NCBI RefSeq assembly: GCF_003573695.1
Contig: NC_039361.1
Location: forward strand, 97,342,279 to 97,406,278
Direction: 5' to 3'
Origin: Papaver somniferum
Taxonomy: Eukaryota; Streptophyta; Magnoliopsida; Ranunculales; Papaveraceae
Length of the DNA stretch: 64,000 nt
Shown one piece after another: positions 30,864 to 42,435 of this stretch. Numbering within the stretch: the first letter of the stretch is position 1; every line of letters begins with the position of its first letter. The translations under genes and the position numbers were made by a program. The notes under the pieces are model-generated. The model worked only from the letters and a program-made list of their open reading frames with translations, was not told where the DNA came from and made no database searches.

Positions 30864-32458
30864 GTTTTAAAATCGATTTGTTCATGAACTAATACATTTA
30901 TATAATAAGGAATGCAATATTTTGCAAACCATGCTATAATGTTTATGACTTGATTCGAATGAATCAAAATCGATTTTGATTCAATTGTGTCTTGCGTACT
31001 TCTATGAGAATATAAACAATTGAACAACTTTAGAACTAGCTTCATTTGAGTAGTTTGAACTAGTTATGGTTAAGATGAATGAGGTTGATATGAAAGTATT
31101 CATATGGCTAACTTAGGTTAACTATTGTTGAGCCAACAAAGGTGTACACGTTTAGGTACGGTTAATCATATCTTAATGAAGTCACTTTTCATTTGTATGT
31201 AACAAGCTAAGTTCGATCTAACAGTTGAAAGATATTAGCTTGAGTCTAATCAGGTTTTCATCTAACGGTGAATATTGAATGCTTTGTTACCAAGGTAACA
31301 TTGATTGAAACCCTGATTTGAAGACTAAATAAAGGATAACTCTAGCAACTGGGAAACCTAATCCCCACAACTCCTGTGTGATACTAGTTGCTACTAGAGT
31401 AGATTCTCCTTTAACCTTAGATTTTTCCAAAACTCTGTAGGTTAACGACTTGAAGACTTCATTGGGATTGTGAAGCCAAACCAACCTATTTTTTCTGTAT
31501 TTGTGTGTTCTGATCTTGCTGTTTTTTATCGTGATTGAGTATTATCTTCTTTAAGATTTTCTCGAGATTTAATATCCGATAGGAAAGATAAAAAGTAGTC
31601 ACAAACATCTTCGTCTCATCTTTTGTGATTCCACAATATCTTGTTTCTCAACAATACGATTAAGATTATTGTGAAGCGATTGATATTTCTAGGATGTTCT
31701 TCGGGAATAGAAATCTGGTATATCAATTGATTCTTGTTCACCTTGATTTATCAAAAGACTGAACAAAACTCATAGGTTTATCTGTGGAAGACAGATTTAT
31801 CTATTCAATAAACTTTTCTATGTGAGACAAATTGGTTTATTAAGTCTTCGACTTTGGGTCGTAGAAACTCTTAGTTGCGGGTGAGGTCAGATACGAGAAT
31901 CAAGTGCGCAGAATCCGACGTGGTTATAGACGCGTAAGGACGCGACTGTACCTTGATCAGTGTGAGATTGGTTAGGGCTCAACTACATTCCAGTACGTAG
32001 TTAACTTGAGTAGGCTAGTATCTGTGGCGGCTTAATACAGTGTGGTGTTCAAATTTGGACTAGGTCTCGGAGTTATTCTGCATTTATGGTTTTCTCGTTA
32101 ACAAAACTTCTGGTGTCTGTGTTATTTCTTTTCCGTATTATATTTTTTTATATAATTGAAATATCACAGGTTGTACTTAAGTTCAATCAATTTTGAATCC
32201 AACCTTTGGTTGTTGATTAAATTGCTGGATATTGGTTTTTGATACTGTCCAAGTTATTCCTTATATTCAATCAGGCCCGCAAATTCCTATTTGTTTGATT
32301 GCAGATTGAATTGAGAAATTGAGATATAACTCTTTGATAAACTTTTCTTAAGATTGAGTCTGACTCTCTAGTTGATTCTCTTGAAAGTATATTGGAGTTA
32401 GTCCATACAGATTGCTAAGCGAAATATTGGGTGTGGTTGTTAGACCCTCACTTTTTCA
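30864..32458 (+). repeat. f1 LTR piece 3 (5'-truncated)
   Basis: Begins in the AAAATCGATTTGTTCATGAA region, just after where the repeat module would lie, and ends CACTTTTTCA at 32458 before ATTTG. Confidence 0.8.
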
Positions 32459-32463
32459 ATTTG
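32459..32463. repeat. Target-site duplication ATTTG, right copy
   Basis: See the left copy at 27750-27754. Confidence 0.8.
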
Positions 32464-33300
32464 GACCTGTCACAAAGATGCTTATAGATAGGCATATCTT
32501 ACCTATAACCAACGATTGAACCTTAAAAAGGGAAGCATCATCGGGTTGAATATAATTGCTGGTATGGGCCAAAGCAAAATGATGTAAAAGTATGATATAA
32601 GGTTTATTTGTCTTATGATATTTGAGTAGATTGATAGTCTGTTTCCCTTCTTTCATATATCTTTTCAGATAAGCAGAGACGCATTGGAGCTTAAGGTTCA
32701 CGTGGGTTTAATAGCAAAGAGACAACCCAATCAGTTGAGCTATGGTCCAAACCAAATATTTTTGTATTTCGTACAACAGGTACGTAAGCATGAGGAAGGA
32801 GGAATTTGGTGAACATTGAAGAGGTTTGTTTTTTCTGATGCTGACATAATTGCATGTCCTGCCAAATGTAATTAAAACAATAGGCTGGGACTGTGGGATG
32901 GTAAAATTTATGGTTTATTGCATGGGGTGGTAAGGTAAAAAAATTGGCTGGTAATTTTTTGGTTTAGGTTTTTGAAGAAACAAGTGGTGATGCACCACCA
33001 AATTAACCCCTGTGTTGCGAATTAAAACCTTCCTAGATGATACGCCCCAATTAGCAATGGTGCCTCTCGCAAGTGCTGCATTCTCTGAATCTGCATAAAA
33101 CCAAAAGTTTCAATTAGACCCCAATTAATATTATCAAAATTTGGTAACCTACCGAAAAACCTCTTAATGGGACTATACAAGCTATTTACAACGATTTTCA
33201 TCTTGCATTTTTTTAGATTTATTTATTTTGATTCAAGAGTTTATATATATATATATAACGGCCTTCAAAAAGGAAAACAGGAGGCACGGACCAGTACATA
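32464..33300. other. Unassigned spacer between the f1 insertion and LINE B
   Basis: This continues the sequence that flanked LINE A before the f1 insertion. A minus-strand open stretch (about 32701-32464, NLKLQCVSAYLKRYMKEGKQ) has no recognised family. A tRNA-like stretch at about 32690-32752 was rejected. A (TA)n run lies at about 33243-33257. It may contain ordinary host DNA, but I cannot show a gene. Confidence 0.4.
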
Positions 33301-33534
33301 GAGACATTGTTTTTTTTTTGTCCGATTGAGCAAGCTCATGTGCCACAGAATTACAGAGACGAGGTTGAAAACTAAAAACACAGTCTACAAACTTTAAAGA
33401 AAAGAACTGGATGTCTTTAAAGATGGCATCAGTACTAGTGTCACCATCAAAACATCATGTAGATAACTTGTATATAAGATTTTTTGCATCACTTTCTATG
33501 ATAACATTGGTAAACTTCTGCTCCAACTCTTTCT

Positions 33535-34340
33535 TCATAACTTCCCGATTGCTCTTGCTTCAGCTTCTTCTGCCGACTTCACTTGAAAAACCAGGGAGGC
33601 ACAGAAAAAGGCTTTACATGAGGGATCCCTCATCACATATCCTGCACCATTAGCTCCAGTGATTTCATCATAAGCACCATCAGTGTTATATTTAATCCAT
33701 CTAAAGAAAGGAGGCATCCACTTATCACTTAATCTGATATAGGCAGAAGGGGAGACATAGGTTTCGTTTTCCTAGTTAAAAGCATGGCCTTTTCTCTATG
33801 GATAATAGTAAGATGATTTTCCTTTAAGTTTTGGAAAACTAGGTTATTCCTGCTAGTCCACGGAGACCGGAGAATAGCAACTAAGAGACATTGATTATCA
33901 TTAGAAAGTTTAGAAACAGTGTCAGTGAGCCAAAACAAGAGCCAATCAGTGAAAGATTTGTTTTGAAATACTGAGTATTAATGCAAAAATCAGACAAAAA
34001 CCAAAATTGGCTAGCAAAGGGACATAAGACCAAAGCATGCATAATGGACTCCTGAGGATGGAAACCCCTAGCACAATCAGTATTGTGCATTGGCATTCTA
34101 GTATGCAAAATAGTTCTAGCAGGCAGAGCATTTCTAGCTACTTTCCAGGTAAAAACTTTGATCATGTGAGGAACCCTAATTTTCCAAATTCTTAACCAAA
34201 GATTTTTGCATGGGGATAGCCTAAGGCCTCTGATACCTATGTATGCAGATTTCGAAGAGAACTTACCATCTTTAGAAAGATCCCCAAGCCCGCCTGTCAG
34301 GAGTGCAAAGCTGGCTTAAGGGAATGGTGATGATCTTCTT
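33535..34340 (-). pseudogene. LINE B ORF2 C-terminal part: zinc-binding RT tail and RNase H
   Basis: Segment 34165-33881 reads FTWKVARNALPARTILHTRM and later HALVLCPFASQFW, the zf-RVT domain found after reverse transcriptase in plant LINEs. Segment 33717-33535 reads WIKYNTDGAYDEITGANGAG and AEEAEARAIGKL, an RVT_3-type RNase H with the first acidic residue in NTDGA. Frames change between the two. RNase H would remove RNA after first-strand synthesis. The 3' part of the RNase H is not visible. Confidence 0.8.
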
Positions 34341-34401
34341 AACAGAAGCATCATCAAAATGAGTGTTAAGTCTGGAGATATTCCAGAATCTAGAAACAGG
34401 A

Positions 34402-36540
34402 TCATAAAATAAGAAACTTTAATGCTAGGATCTTGTGGGACAAGAGGATTTGGGGTAGCAGATCCCAAAGTAGGGATCCACTTATCACACTAGGGGTCAA
34501 TAAATTAACCATCTCCCACAATCCAGGAAATAAAAGGCTTGATGATCTCTTTGATAGCATGAAGACACTTCCAGGTCTAATAACACTTATCAGTACACTT
34601 AGCATTTAGTAAATCAGTATTTGGAAAATATTTAGCGGCTACCATTGAGGAGAACAGAGTAGGATACTGTGGAGATGCACTGGTTTATGAGTTTAATCCA
34701 GTGATCTGAAAGTCCCATCTTTGTTAAGAAACCTTGAAGAAAAGACCATTCGAACTTATCATAGGATTTAGACATATCAAGTTTTATAGCAGTTATGCCC
34801 TCAATTTTTTCATGATGATTAACTGCATATGTAGCCTCATTATCCAGGAGAATATTATCAGCAATACTCCTTTTTGGTATAAAGGCACTTTGATTTTGGG
34901 AAATAATATTGTTCATAAAAGGTTTCAGTCTATTAGCTAGAGTTTTAGACAGAATCTTATAAACAAAATTTCATAGCCCAATAGGTCTGTACTGACTGAC
35001 AAGTTCAGCAAGAGGGACCTTGGGAATGAGAGAAATGTTGGTATGATTAAAGACTTTAGCAATGTGACCTTTTCTAAAGAAATTTTGTGTCATATCAATG
35101 ACAACATCCCCCACAATGTCCCAATGTTTTTGGTAAAACAGACCAGTAAAGCCATCTGGCCCAGGAGCTTCCCCCCCCCCCCCCCCCCCCCCCCCATTTG
35201 GAAAATAACATTTTTTATTTCCTCTAGGGAAAGGGGTAAATTCAAAATAGAGTTATCTTCTGAAGAGAACTTTATTGGAAGGGCAGCTAAGATTTCCTTC
35301 TGGAATTGTTGAGGGTGGGAAGAGTATAAGGTTTTAAATAATCAATGAAAGAGTTACCAATACTAGCTCTATCAGTAAGAATAATATTAGTAAAGTCCTT
35401 GATCCAGCTAATAACATTCCTCTTTCTTCTAAAGAGAGTTACTCTATGGAAATAGGGTGAGTTTCTGTCACCTTCCATGAGCCAGACTTCTCTAGATTTT
35501 TCCTTCCAATAAAGTTCTTCTAAATTATAAAGATATTCAGTCTAGCCTTGAGTCTAGTAGTAGTACTAGAATCGGTAGGATTAAAGACTTGAACTTCAGT
35601 TAACTCCTTCCTAATGGTAGATATATTGGTTTGAATATTACCAAAATAAGTTTTACTCCACTCTCTGAGACCTTTCTTAGTATTAAGAAGTTTAGCTTTA
35701 AGCTTATAAGAAGGACATCCCACCACATTAGATGACCATGAATTTGCAATGATATCTCTGCAGGTGGGATCTTCAATCCACATGGCCATAAAATGAAAAG
35801 GTTTAGGCATACAAACATCCACATATTTAAAACCTACATGCATGGGGCAGTGGTCAGAAAAATCCCTAGGGAGGTTATTCACATAAAATTTAGGACAAAG
35901 AGTTTCAGCAGTATCATTCATAAAACATCTATCTAATCTTTCAAGAATTAAATCAGGTCCCTGTTGCATGTTGGACCAAGTAAATCTAGGGCCAGAAAAA
36001 CGAAGATCATGAAGGTTGACCACAGAACAAAAATTTCTTAAGCTGAAGAAATCAGCATCATCAACTTTTTAAACCACCATTTTTTTCCTCAGTACTAAGA
36101 AGGGAATTAAAGTATCCAACAAAGAAAACTAGTTCATCTATGGGGGGTTGTTGGAGTTGACACTGTTGTTCCCAAAAATCTTATCTAAGGCTGCTATTTG
36201 GTTCTCCATAAATGAAATGTATGTGACAGTTTTTTGAGTGTATAATATCAGATGTAGTAATATGGATGCCCCTCAGACTAGAAGATATAATGTTTAAGTG
36301 TACTTCCTTCTTCCAGGCCAGAACCAAACCTCCACTCTTCCAACACTTGACACATTAAAGGTACAGGGGAATCCCATATTTTTTAGTTTTATAGCTGCTA
36401 AATCTTTATTCATCTTAGTTTCCGACAAAAAAATAATGTCAGGATTCACATTTCTGCAAAGTAGAGTCCTAAGATCCTTATTGGCCGATTTCTTTCCTAA
36501 TCCTCTAATATTCCAAATGACCATATTAATATTATTGACA
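34402..36540 (-). pseudogene. LINE B ORF2: endonuclease and partial reverse transcriptase
   Basis: The endonuclease starts MVIWNIRGLGKKSANKDLR (about 36525), with the Glu motif SETKMNKDL (about 36415), RFTWSNMQQGPDLILERLDR (about 35985) and the C-terminal FSDHCP (about 35860). The linker reads MEGDRNSPYFHRVTLF. Reverse transcriptase follows with NQSAFIPKRSIADNILL and AIKLDMSKSYDKFEWSF (first catalytic Asp, about 34785) up to SVLLNGS at 34632. The next sequence is already downstream of the polymerase core, so the YxDD box is deleted. Several frameshifts and a poly(C) run (35171-35195) add to the damage. Confidence 0.85.
35171..35195. repeat. Poly(C) run of 25 in the LINE B reverse transcriptase region
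   Basis: Twenty-five consecutive C on the plus strand, next to GGGCCAGATGG on the minus strand, which encodes the PGPDG turn of LINE reverse transcriptases. It shifts the frame there. It may be true slippage or an assembly artefact. Confidence 0.9.
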
Positions 36541-36599
36541 AGGAATTGATGTAGCTGAATATAGGGAGAACTGGAAGCAATTAAGGGAGTAGAGGAGTT

Positions 36600-38282
36600 A
36601 TTGGTTACCTGATTGGTGAAAGTAGACCCACTACCAAGAGGAGCTATGGTAGAATCATTAAGCAGCATCTCTGGAAGAATTGAGATCAGGAGTAGCAGCA
36701 GGGTGGGGAGAATTATTGCGGACCTCATTGCTTCTTGGGGTATCATCATCAGGTACATTGTAACTCCCGTAAGGATCAACCAGGGTATGGGTATTGAGGG
36801 TGCAGTTTGATAGATTGAGACTAGGTAAATCTCCAATTTTGTAATTGGAGGACGGAGTTGGGCATAATCTGGTTCATTGTTTTCAGGTGCTTCTGGGATG
36901 ACCATAATACTAGATACTGTAGGATTGCTAGCTCTAGTACGCTTTCTCATATCATCTCTGGGGTTTATCTTTCTTTTCAAATTAGTTAGAGCCTCCTGTT
37001 CAACAGAAGTAATGGTACTTCTAGTGATGATGGGATTTGGACTCGGTAAAGCGGTTGTCTTAAATCTTTTTGACGAGTTTGAAGTACGAATTGGTCCAAA
37101 GTTGACCGATTCAGATGCTGGGACTAAGATAACCGCTTCAACAGTAACATTCTATGTAGTAACTTTTTTAAAAGTTATTGGTAAACCGTTATTCAGTTGA
37201 GTTGAGTTTTGCTGGATTGGACCAACATCAAAGATTTTCAGAGAATTAGTTTTGTTGACGAAGGGTCTCATTTGGAACATGTTGGAAGAACCCTCTCGAG
37301 CTGCGCTTTCTGAACGCTGAGACTTGGCCTTCCATTTTTCATGCATTGTAGGAATGATAGATTCTATTTTGGTATCAGGAATAATATCGGTGTGTTGCAT
37401 TGGAGAATCATTGACTTCATTGAGATTAGAAGTTGGTTGTGCCTGGATAGATGGAGGAGGCATCATAAGCCTGGAGACAGTAGGAAGGATGTATTTGCTG
37501 CTTGAGGAAAATACTTCTTTATAGATTTTTGCTTTGGTTTCCAGGTAGGACAATTAGCATCCTTGTGATCCAAAACTCGGAATGAAGAGCAATAGTATCT
37601 CGGCACTTTGACGCATCTACATTCAATCAGGAAAGGTTCAGTTCTACCATTAGTGAACATGGGAATGCCTGCTGGTAGAGATTTTTTAACTTGAATCCTG
37701 ACACAGTCTTTGAAATTTTTATTTAAAGGATGATTGCCATAGGGAAAATGAGCTTCAATTAGTTCACCCATTGTGAAGGTAAGTTTCTGGAGATCCTCAA
37801 ATTCCGTGCACTCTTTAGGGATATTGCAAAGAATAAACCACATAAGTTCTTCATCAAAGGATAGTTGATAATTAACAGGCCATCCAGAGATTGGAACCAC
37901 TTTTAGAACCATGAGATAACCACACACGAACTATGGTCTCTGAGAATTAGCTCTATTAAAATCATCTCCACTAGAAAACAGATGAGAACCTTGTTTCTTT
38001 GACCATTGAAGGTGGTGACAGTATGAGATTGAGAGAGAGATGCCATTGATTGCAGATGTAGTATCTAATGGAAAAAGTTGGAACCAAAGTCTCACAACAG
38101 AGATAACCCGCCATACAACACTTCCAATTACTATCAGATTCTGCAAGGACAACAATTTTTTCTATAAAAACATGTTTAGAAAGAGAAGATAGTAAGGAAA
38201 GTTTCTCAGCCATTTGAGCAGTAAGGTTTTGGATATCAAGATCTGTGTTTTGGTGGTTTTCTTTTGTGTCTTGAGATGACAT
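36600..38282 (-). pseudogene. LINE B ORF1 (DUF4283 plus damaged zinc knuckle)
   Basis: Starts MSSQDTKENHQNTDLDIQNL at 38282. The DUF4283-like part (WPVNYQLSFDEELMWFILCN, EFEDLQKLTFTMGEL) lies at 37870-37760 after a frameshift near 38000. The knuckle reads CSSFRVLDHKDANC at about 37590-37550: the second Cys, present in LINE A, is Phe here, so zinc binding would be lost. A polar tail with a basic stretch (MKRKINPRDDMRKRTR, about 36980) leads to the ORF2 start. Confidence 0.8.
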
Positions 38283-38290
38283 TTGATATA

Positions 38291-38958
38291 TAAGATTGAT
38301 GAGGATGAGAAAAAAATAAGTTTGTAGGGAGCTAGGATTGGTAAGTAAGATAAGAATAGTGATTAAGACTCCCTCCTCAGTACAGATTTGAAATACGGTG
38401 CACTGTATAAGGATAGTCAGATAGTCATAGGTATCCTTATTGTTGTGATTTTGATCTTAAAAGAAGTAAAAGAATATAGCTCTTTCAGGTGAGATAAATT
38501 TTCAGGAGAAAATTGGTGTAATGCAGATATAGAGAAATTGGTGTTGGTATAAGGGAGGCACGTTAAGCTGGTGGAGTTATCACTTTCTTTCCTTTTGATT
38601 TTGATGGGCCACTTGCGATAGTTTCTTGTGGTCACATGATACGTATCATAAGAGACACGGAAAAGGGTTTATGACATCTCATGGATATCGCATTTTTGAT
38701 ACGTAAGCGTGACAAATAGGATGTTTGGTGAACCATTAATATAGTTGTCTTTTTTGGAGAGGCATAGATGTGGTATAATAAGCCAAAAGACATAATGGTA
38801 GGAAATAAGAAAGAATATGGTTGGGGAAGAAATAATGAGGTGAGTGGGTAGTGTAATTGGTAGAAGAAATGTTTTGGTGTATGAATTGGTTGATGGCAGG
38901 GTGATGTTTGGTGGCTCTTAGGATGGAACTGGGTACAAACCATCTGGCAAACATGCCC
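38291..38958. other. Spacer between LINE B and the f2 LTR
   Basis: Probably the 5' untranslated region of LINE B on the left part and older flanking DNA on the right. I see no gene, RNA or repeat signature that I can support. Confidence 0.4.
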
Positions 38959-41723
38959 TGTTAGAGCATAGATCGGTTGAACCCACCAAGCGTTGGTATG
39001 TCAAGTTTGGTTGTCATATTTTAGTGAATCAAAACTCATTTAAAGAGTCGCTTGATTATGTACTAGAGTCAACTTCGTATAGGTTATCTTGAAAGTATTA
39101 GGATATGAGACATTACAAGAATTGCGAAGACTTAAAGAAGTGAAGAAGTAAAAAGCTACAACGACAACATCATCCTTCCACTTGAGGTTAGTGATATTTG
39201 ACTTGAACTGTTTCATTCCCTAACGTATCTTTCAAGTCGTGCATATTGAAAACAAAATTGTGAAGCATGAACACTCTAGATAGACATAGTATTAAGGAAT
39301 ACAATACGAAGTTTATTGCTTAACCATTAAACTTTGTAGATAAGACATCGACATAATCGTTTAAATTCTATTGTGACTATGTATGGGTATGAGGTGAGGA
39401 TTTCATCCTAGGAAACAATGTTTTACATATTTTTTAAGGAAGTAAATTCATGAACTTGTTTTGTGAATCGAAAAGGAAATCGCCAGGCGTTATTGGTATT
39501 GTTATTCATTGCATATCTTGTGAACAACCAATATATGTGATTAGTAACCCGCTTATGACTTGTTTGTGTAAAACTATTCACAAAGGACTGACTTATGTAT
39601 TGGTATGACTTTTATTAGTGAAACCGATCTTAAGTAATCACCTGAGATGGTATGATCGAGTTTGTGATTTTGTGTAAGACCGACTCTGGGTAAAGGGGAA
39701 CCGATCCTAGTAAGAGGTGCAACACATCACAAAGGGAAATCGACCCTTGTATGAGGTGCAACATGTTTTAGCAGAAAGGGGAACCGATCCTATGGACATG
39801 TGTATCACATTCAAGTTAGATACCATATATATGTGGGGACCGACCCTAGTACCTAGTTAACCGAATATTGTAAATCTAGTGTGACTATGCACAGTACTCA
39901 CATGGAAGTAGAACAGAAACTTGTTTTGGTAGAACCGTTAAATCCATGATTTGTAATTGAGTTTTCTTGATCAATCACATAGTTCTTGAAAGTCATATGA
40001 ACCAATTCTAAACTTGTTTAGAAGTGTGGAAAATCAGTTTCAAGATTGTAAGTATGAAAGAGGACTTACAGAGTAAGGATGTCGACATACTTTGAACATG
40101 TGCAGTAACGCTTATCTTTAATTGTTCAAAGTTATCCCTTAATAGCTAAAGGAAGAGAATCCCAGGATCAAAACAACTATATTAAGAATATTTTATTTAA
40201 GGGTTTTAATTTTATTTTAGGAAAATGAGAATTAGTAATCTGCATTTACTAGTTGAAGATTTTCCAAAGAGATTTTCGGTCATTATTTTGGACAGAGCAT
40301 TTCCAGGAATTATGGAAACCGAATTTGGAATATATTGCATATCTTGAGAATATTTTCGGTTTTGGAAATTCCTTGGTTTCCAAACTTCCTTGTCTATAAA
40401 TACTTGAAGTTTGCATTTCTAGCAAACTAATCCTTCGTGACAGCAAACTTCCTCGGTTGTGTTGTTACTGGTGAAGCCGCCTATTCGTAGAAGAGAGTAA
40501 CCTAATTAGGCGAAATCTCTTACGCTCGCTCAGTTTAAAGTCTTCTTTGGGATTGAGAAGCGCTATTAGTACCGTTGGTGGGAAACTAGATAATTGATGT
40601 TTATCTTGTATTTTCGATTGATTTGATTGACTTACGGTGGTTGAACTTTGATTGTACCTAGTTTGTTTATGCTTGAGAATCTTATCTTCTGATATAAGAT
40701 TCACTCAAACTAGACCGAAGTTTTGACAGGGATCTTTAGATTGTTTGTAGATATAAAGATGTCTTGTGGTAATCCATTGTTAACTGGCTCTGATCTGTGC
40801 GTGAATGATCACAAGAGATTCAAGTTGTTGTCTGCACGCGTTTATTGAAGATCTAAGAAGATTTGAAGAAAAAGAAGATATTCTGATTTGGGGTTCATAA
40901 TCTTTGGTGTGCACAATACTTTTTTCGGTATAGAGGATCCAACTGTCATTTGTTTATTATTGTGGTAGATTAGATTGATTAGTTGTGTAGATCGGCATCA
41001 ATACAATTCTTTGTGATTAAAAGTATTGATTTAAAAATCTTAAAAATTACCTTTGGTAGTTGAGAATAAGATGGATCTAAGAACCTGATGAAGGAGTTTA
41101 TTGAGATAAACAGAAGAGCCTTTGTCGAACTCACATCACTTGGTTGGAAAGAGTTACTACCAAACAGATTTGTTGTTCCTTTACTATTTGGAATACGAAC
41201 CAAAGGAATTGTTCCAAGTACGTGACTTATTCATAAGTTGGAGGCGTGGGAATACAGACGGAACTAGGTGAAGCATGGGTTTAGTTGTTTGGTCTCAACT
41301 ATACGAAGTTGGTTTGATTTTGTATAGCGGCTTAATCCTGAGAGTATTCAATTATGGACAAGGTCCCGGGATTTTTCTGCATTTGCGGTTTCCTCGTTAA
41401 CAAAATCTTGTTGTGTCATTTACTTTTATTTTCCGCAATTATATTTGTTTGTTATTATAATTTAAAGTAAATTACACAAACGTTAATTCCTATTTACTTG
41501 ATAAGTAATCCTATTGTGTTTGGTTAAGTTCGAACCTTTTTATCAAGTAAACATACTTCGTTGTTGTATTGTCTCGATCTCGTATCCATAGACGATCACA
41601 CGAAGTATGAACCAATTAGTTGTATTGTCTCGACTCAGTCCATAGACAATCACTTTCGGAGAAAGGACTTATAAGTAGGAAAAGTTTTAGCTTGAGGTAT
41701 ATTTGGGTACCCTCGCCTTTTCA
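38959..41723 (+). repeat. f2 5' LTR
   Basis: About 2765 bp, TGTTAGAGCATAG...CGCCTTTTCA. A TATAAATA box is at 40395-40402. A minisatellite-like module at 39678-39860 repeats GGGGAACCGATCCTAGTA with GAGGTGCAACA-type spacers about five times. The TGTTAGAGCA start is shared with f1. Confidence 0.85.
40395..40402 (+). promoter_or_regulatory. TATA box of the f2 5' LTR
   Basis: TATAAATA, also intact at 46507-46514 in the 3' copy, about 530 bases downstream of the CCGATCCT repeat module. Confidence 0.6.
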
Positions 41724-41724
41724 A

Positions 41725-41737
41725 TTGGTATCAGAGC
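41725..41737 (+). other. f2 primer-binding site (initiator Met-tRNA)
   Basis: TTGGTATCAGAGC, one base after the LTR end; the standard Copia site. Confidence 0.9.
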
Positions 41738-41802
41738 AGGCCAACACGAAAAAATCTAACAATCTGTGTTTGGTGCGATCCAACCTATAAGAATTTGAAT
41801 CT

Positions 41803-42435
41803 ATGTATGATTCAGTTAACGTTATGCAAGAGTATGACTACTCAAAGGTTGAAGAAGTTACTACTTTGTTGACTCATGATCCAGGAGTTGTGAAAACATC
41901 TGTGTCCATCTCTGATGGAAAAGAAGATGCTGATAAAGAGTTGGTAAAATTTCTAAAGCCTATAAAACCTCTGTCTTCTAAGGTGGTGTTATTAAAGACA
42001 GAGACAAATATTCTTAAACAGGAGATCAATAAAAACGTCCAACTGAATATTCTAGCTAAAGAGAATATGGATCTTACTTTCAAATTAGAAACTCTTGGTA
42101 AAACTCTTTCTCAAGAAAAAGAGACACGTCCTATGACTCTGACTAATGATGTTGTTGTGATTTCTTATAAGGTTGAGGAAACTAAAAGTCCTTGCTCGAC
42201 TTTTACAGATTGTGATATAACCTCTTTAGTCACATCTAAAACAGATCAAGACGATGGTAGTTTTCTTAACTACATCAAGTCAGAAGAGGATAAGAAACCA
42301 TCTTATATATCTATTGATGATCAAACGAAATCTTGTCCAAAGGAAACTTTAAACCGATTCCGTGAAATGATCTTAAGGAATACAATTTTTAGCCACTTGA
42401 CAGGAAACTTATACTTCTTCAACATATGGTGGTAA
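41803..42435 (+). CDS. ORF of the f2 element: coiled-coil protein, gag-like by position
   Basis: 210 codons starting MYDSVNVMQEYDYSKVEEVT, 66 bases after the primer-binding site. I recognise no domain. The centre (LLKTETNILKQEINKNVQLN to LKETLG-like heptads) is a likely coiled coil, and the composition is rich in K, E, T, S and D. Its place is that of gag, but it lacks a gag core and zinc knuckle. It may be a piece of a longer SIRE-type gag or of the 3' env-like frame left by deletion. Homologous-looking sequence continues after the stop with more stops, so the end is probably premature. Confidence 0.5.
   Translation: MYDSVNVMQEYDYSKVEEVTTLLTHDPGVVKTSVSISDGKEDADKELVKFLKPIKPLSSKVVLLKTETNILKQEINKNVQLNILAKENMDLTFKLETLGKTLSQEKETRPMTLTNDVVVISYKVEETKSPCSTFTDCDITSLVTSKTDQDDGSFLNYIKSEEDKKPSYISIDDQTKSCPKETLNRFREMILRNTIFSHLTGNLYFFNIWW

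Larger units (their letters stand above)
27755..32458 (+). mobile_element. Collapsed f1 Copia element: three partial LTRs in tandem within one target-site duplication
   Basis: Piece 1 (27755-28583) holds the LTR start up to the GTACGC repeat module. Piece 2 (28584-30863) begins about 55 bases into the LTR and runs to CGCTTTTTCA. Piece 3 (30864-32458) begins just after the module position and runs to the LTR end. No internal coding sequence remains. ATTTG flanks the whole. Confidence 0.75.
33300..38290 (-). mobile_element. LINE B: L1-type element, internally deleted
   Basis: Minus-strand ORF1 (38282 to about 36600), then ORF2 with endonuclease, partial reverse transcriptase, zinc-binding and RNase H regions down to 33535. 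The 3' end is near 33300, where a T run (33310-33319) on the plus strand may be a short poly(A) tail. About 5 kb remain; the C-terminal part of reverse transcriptase is missing. Confidence 0.85.

Noticed and set aside
32690..32752. tRNA-like stretch on the minus strand with a box-A-like TAGCTCAACTGATTGG
   Set aside because: The anticodon arm would have an oversized loop and box B is not recognisable; at most a decayed SINE head, which I cannot support.
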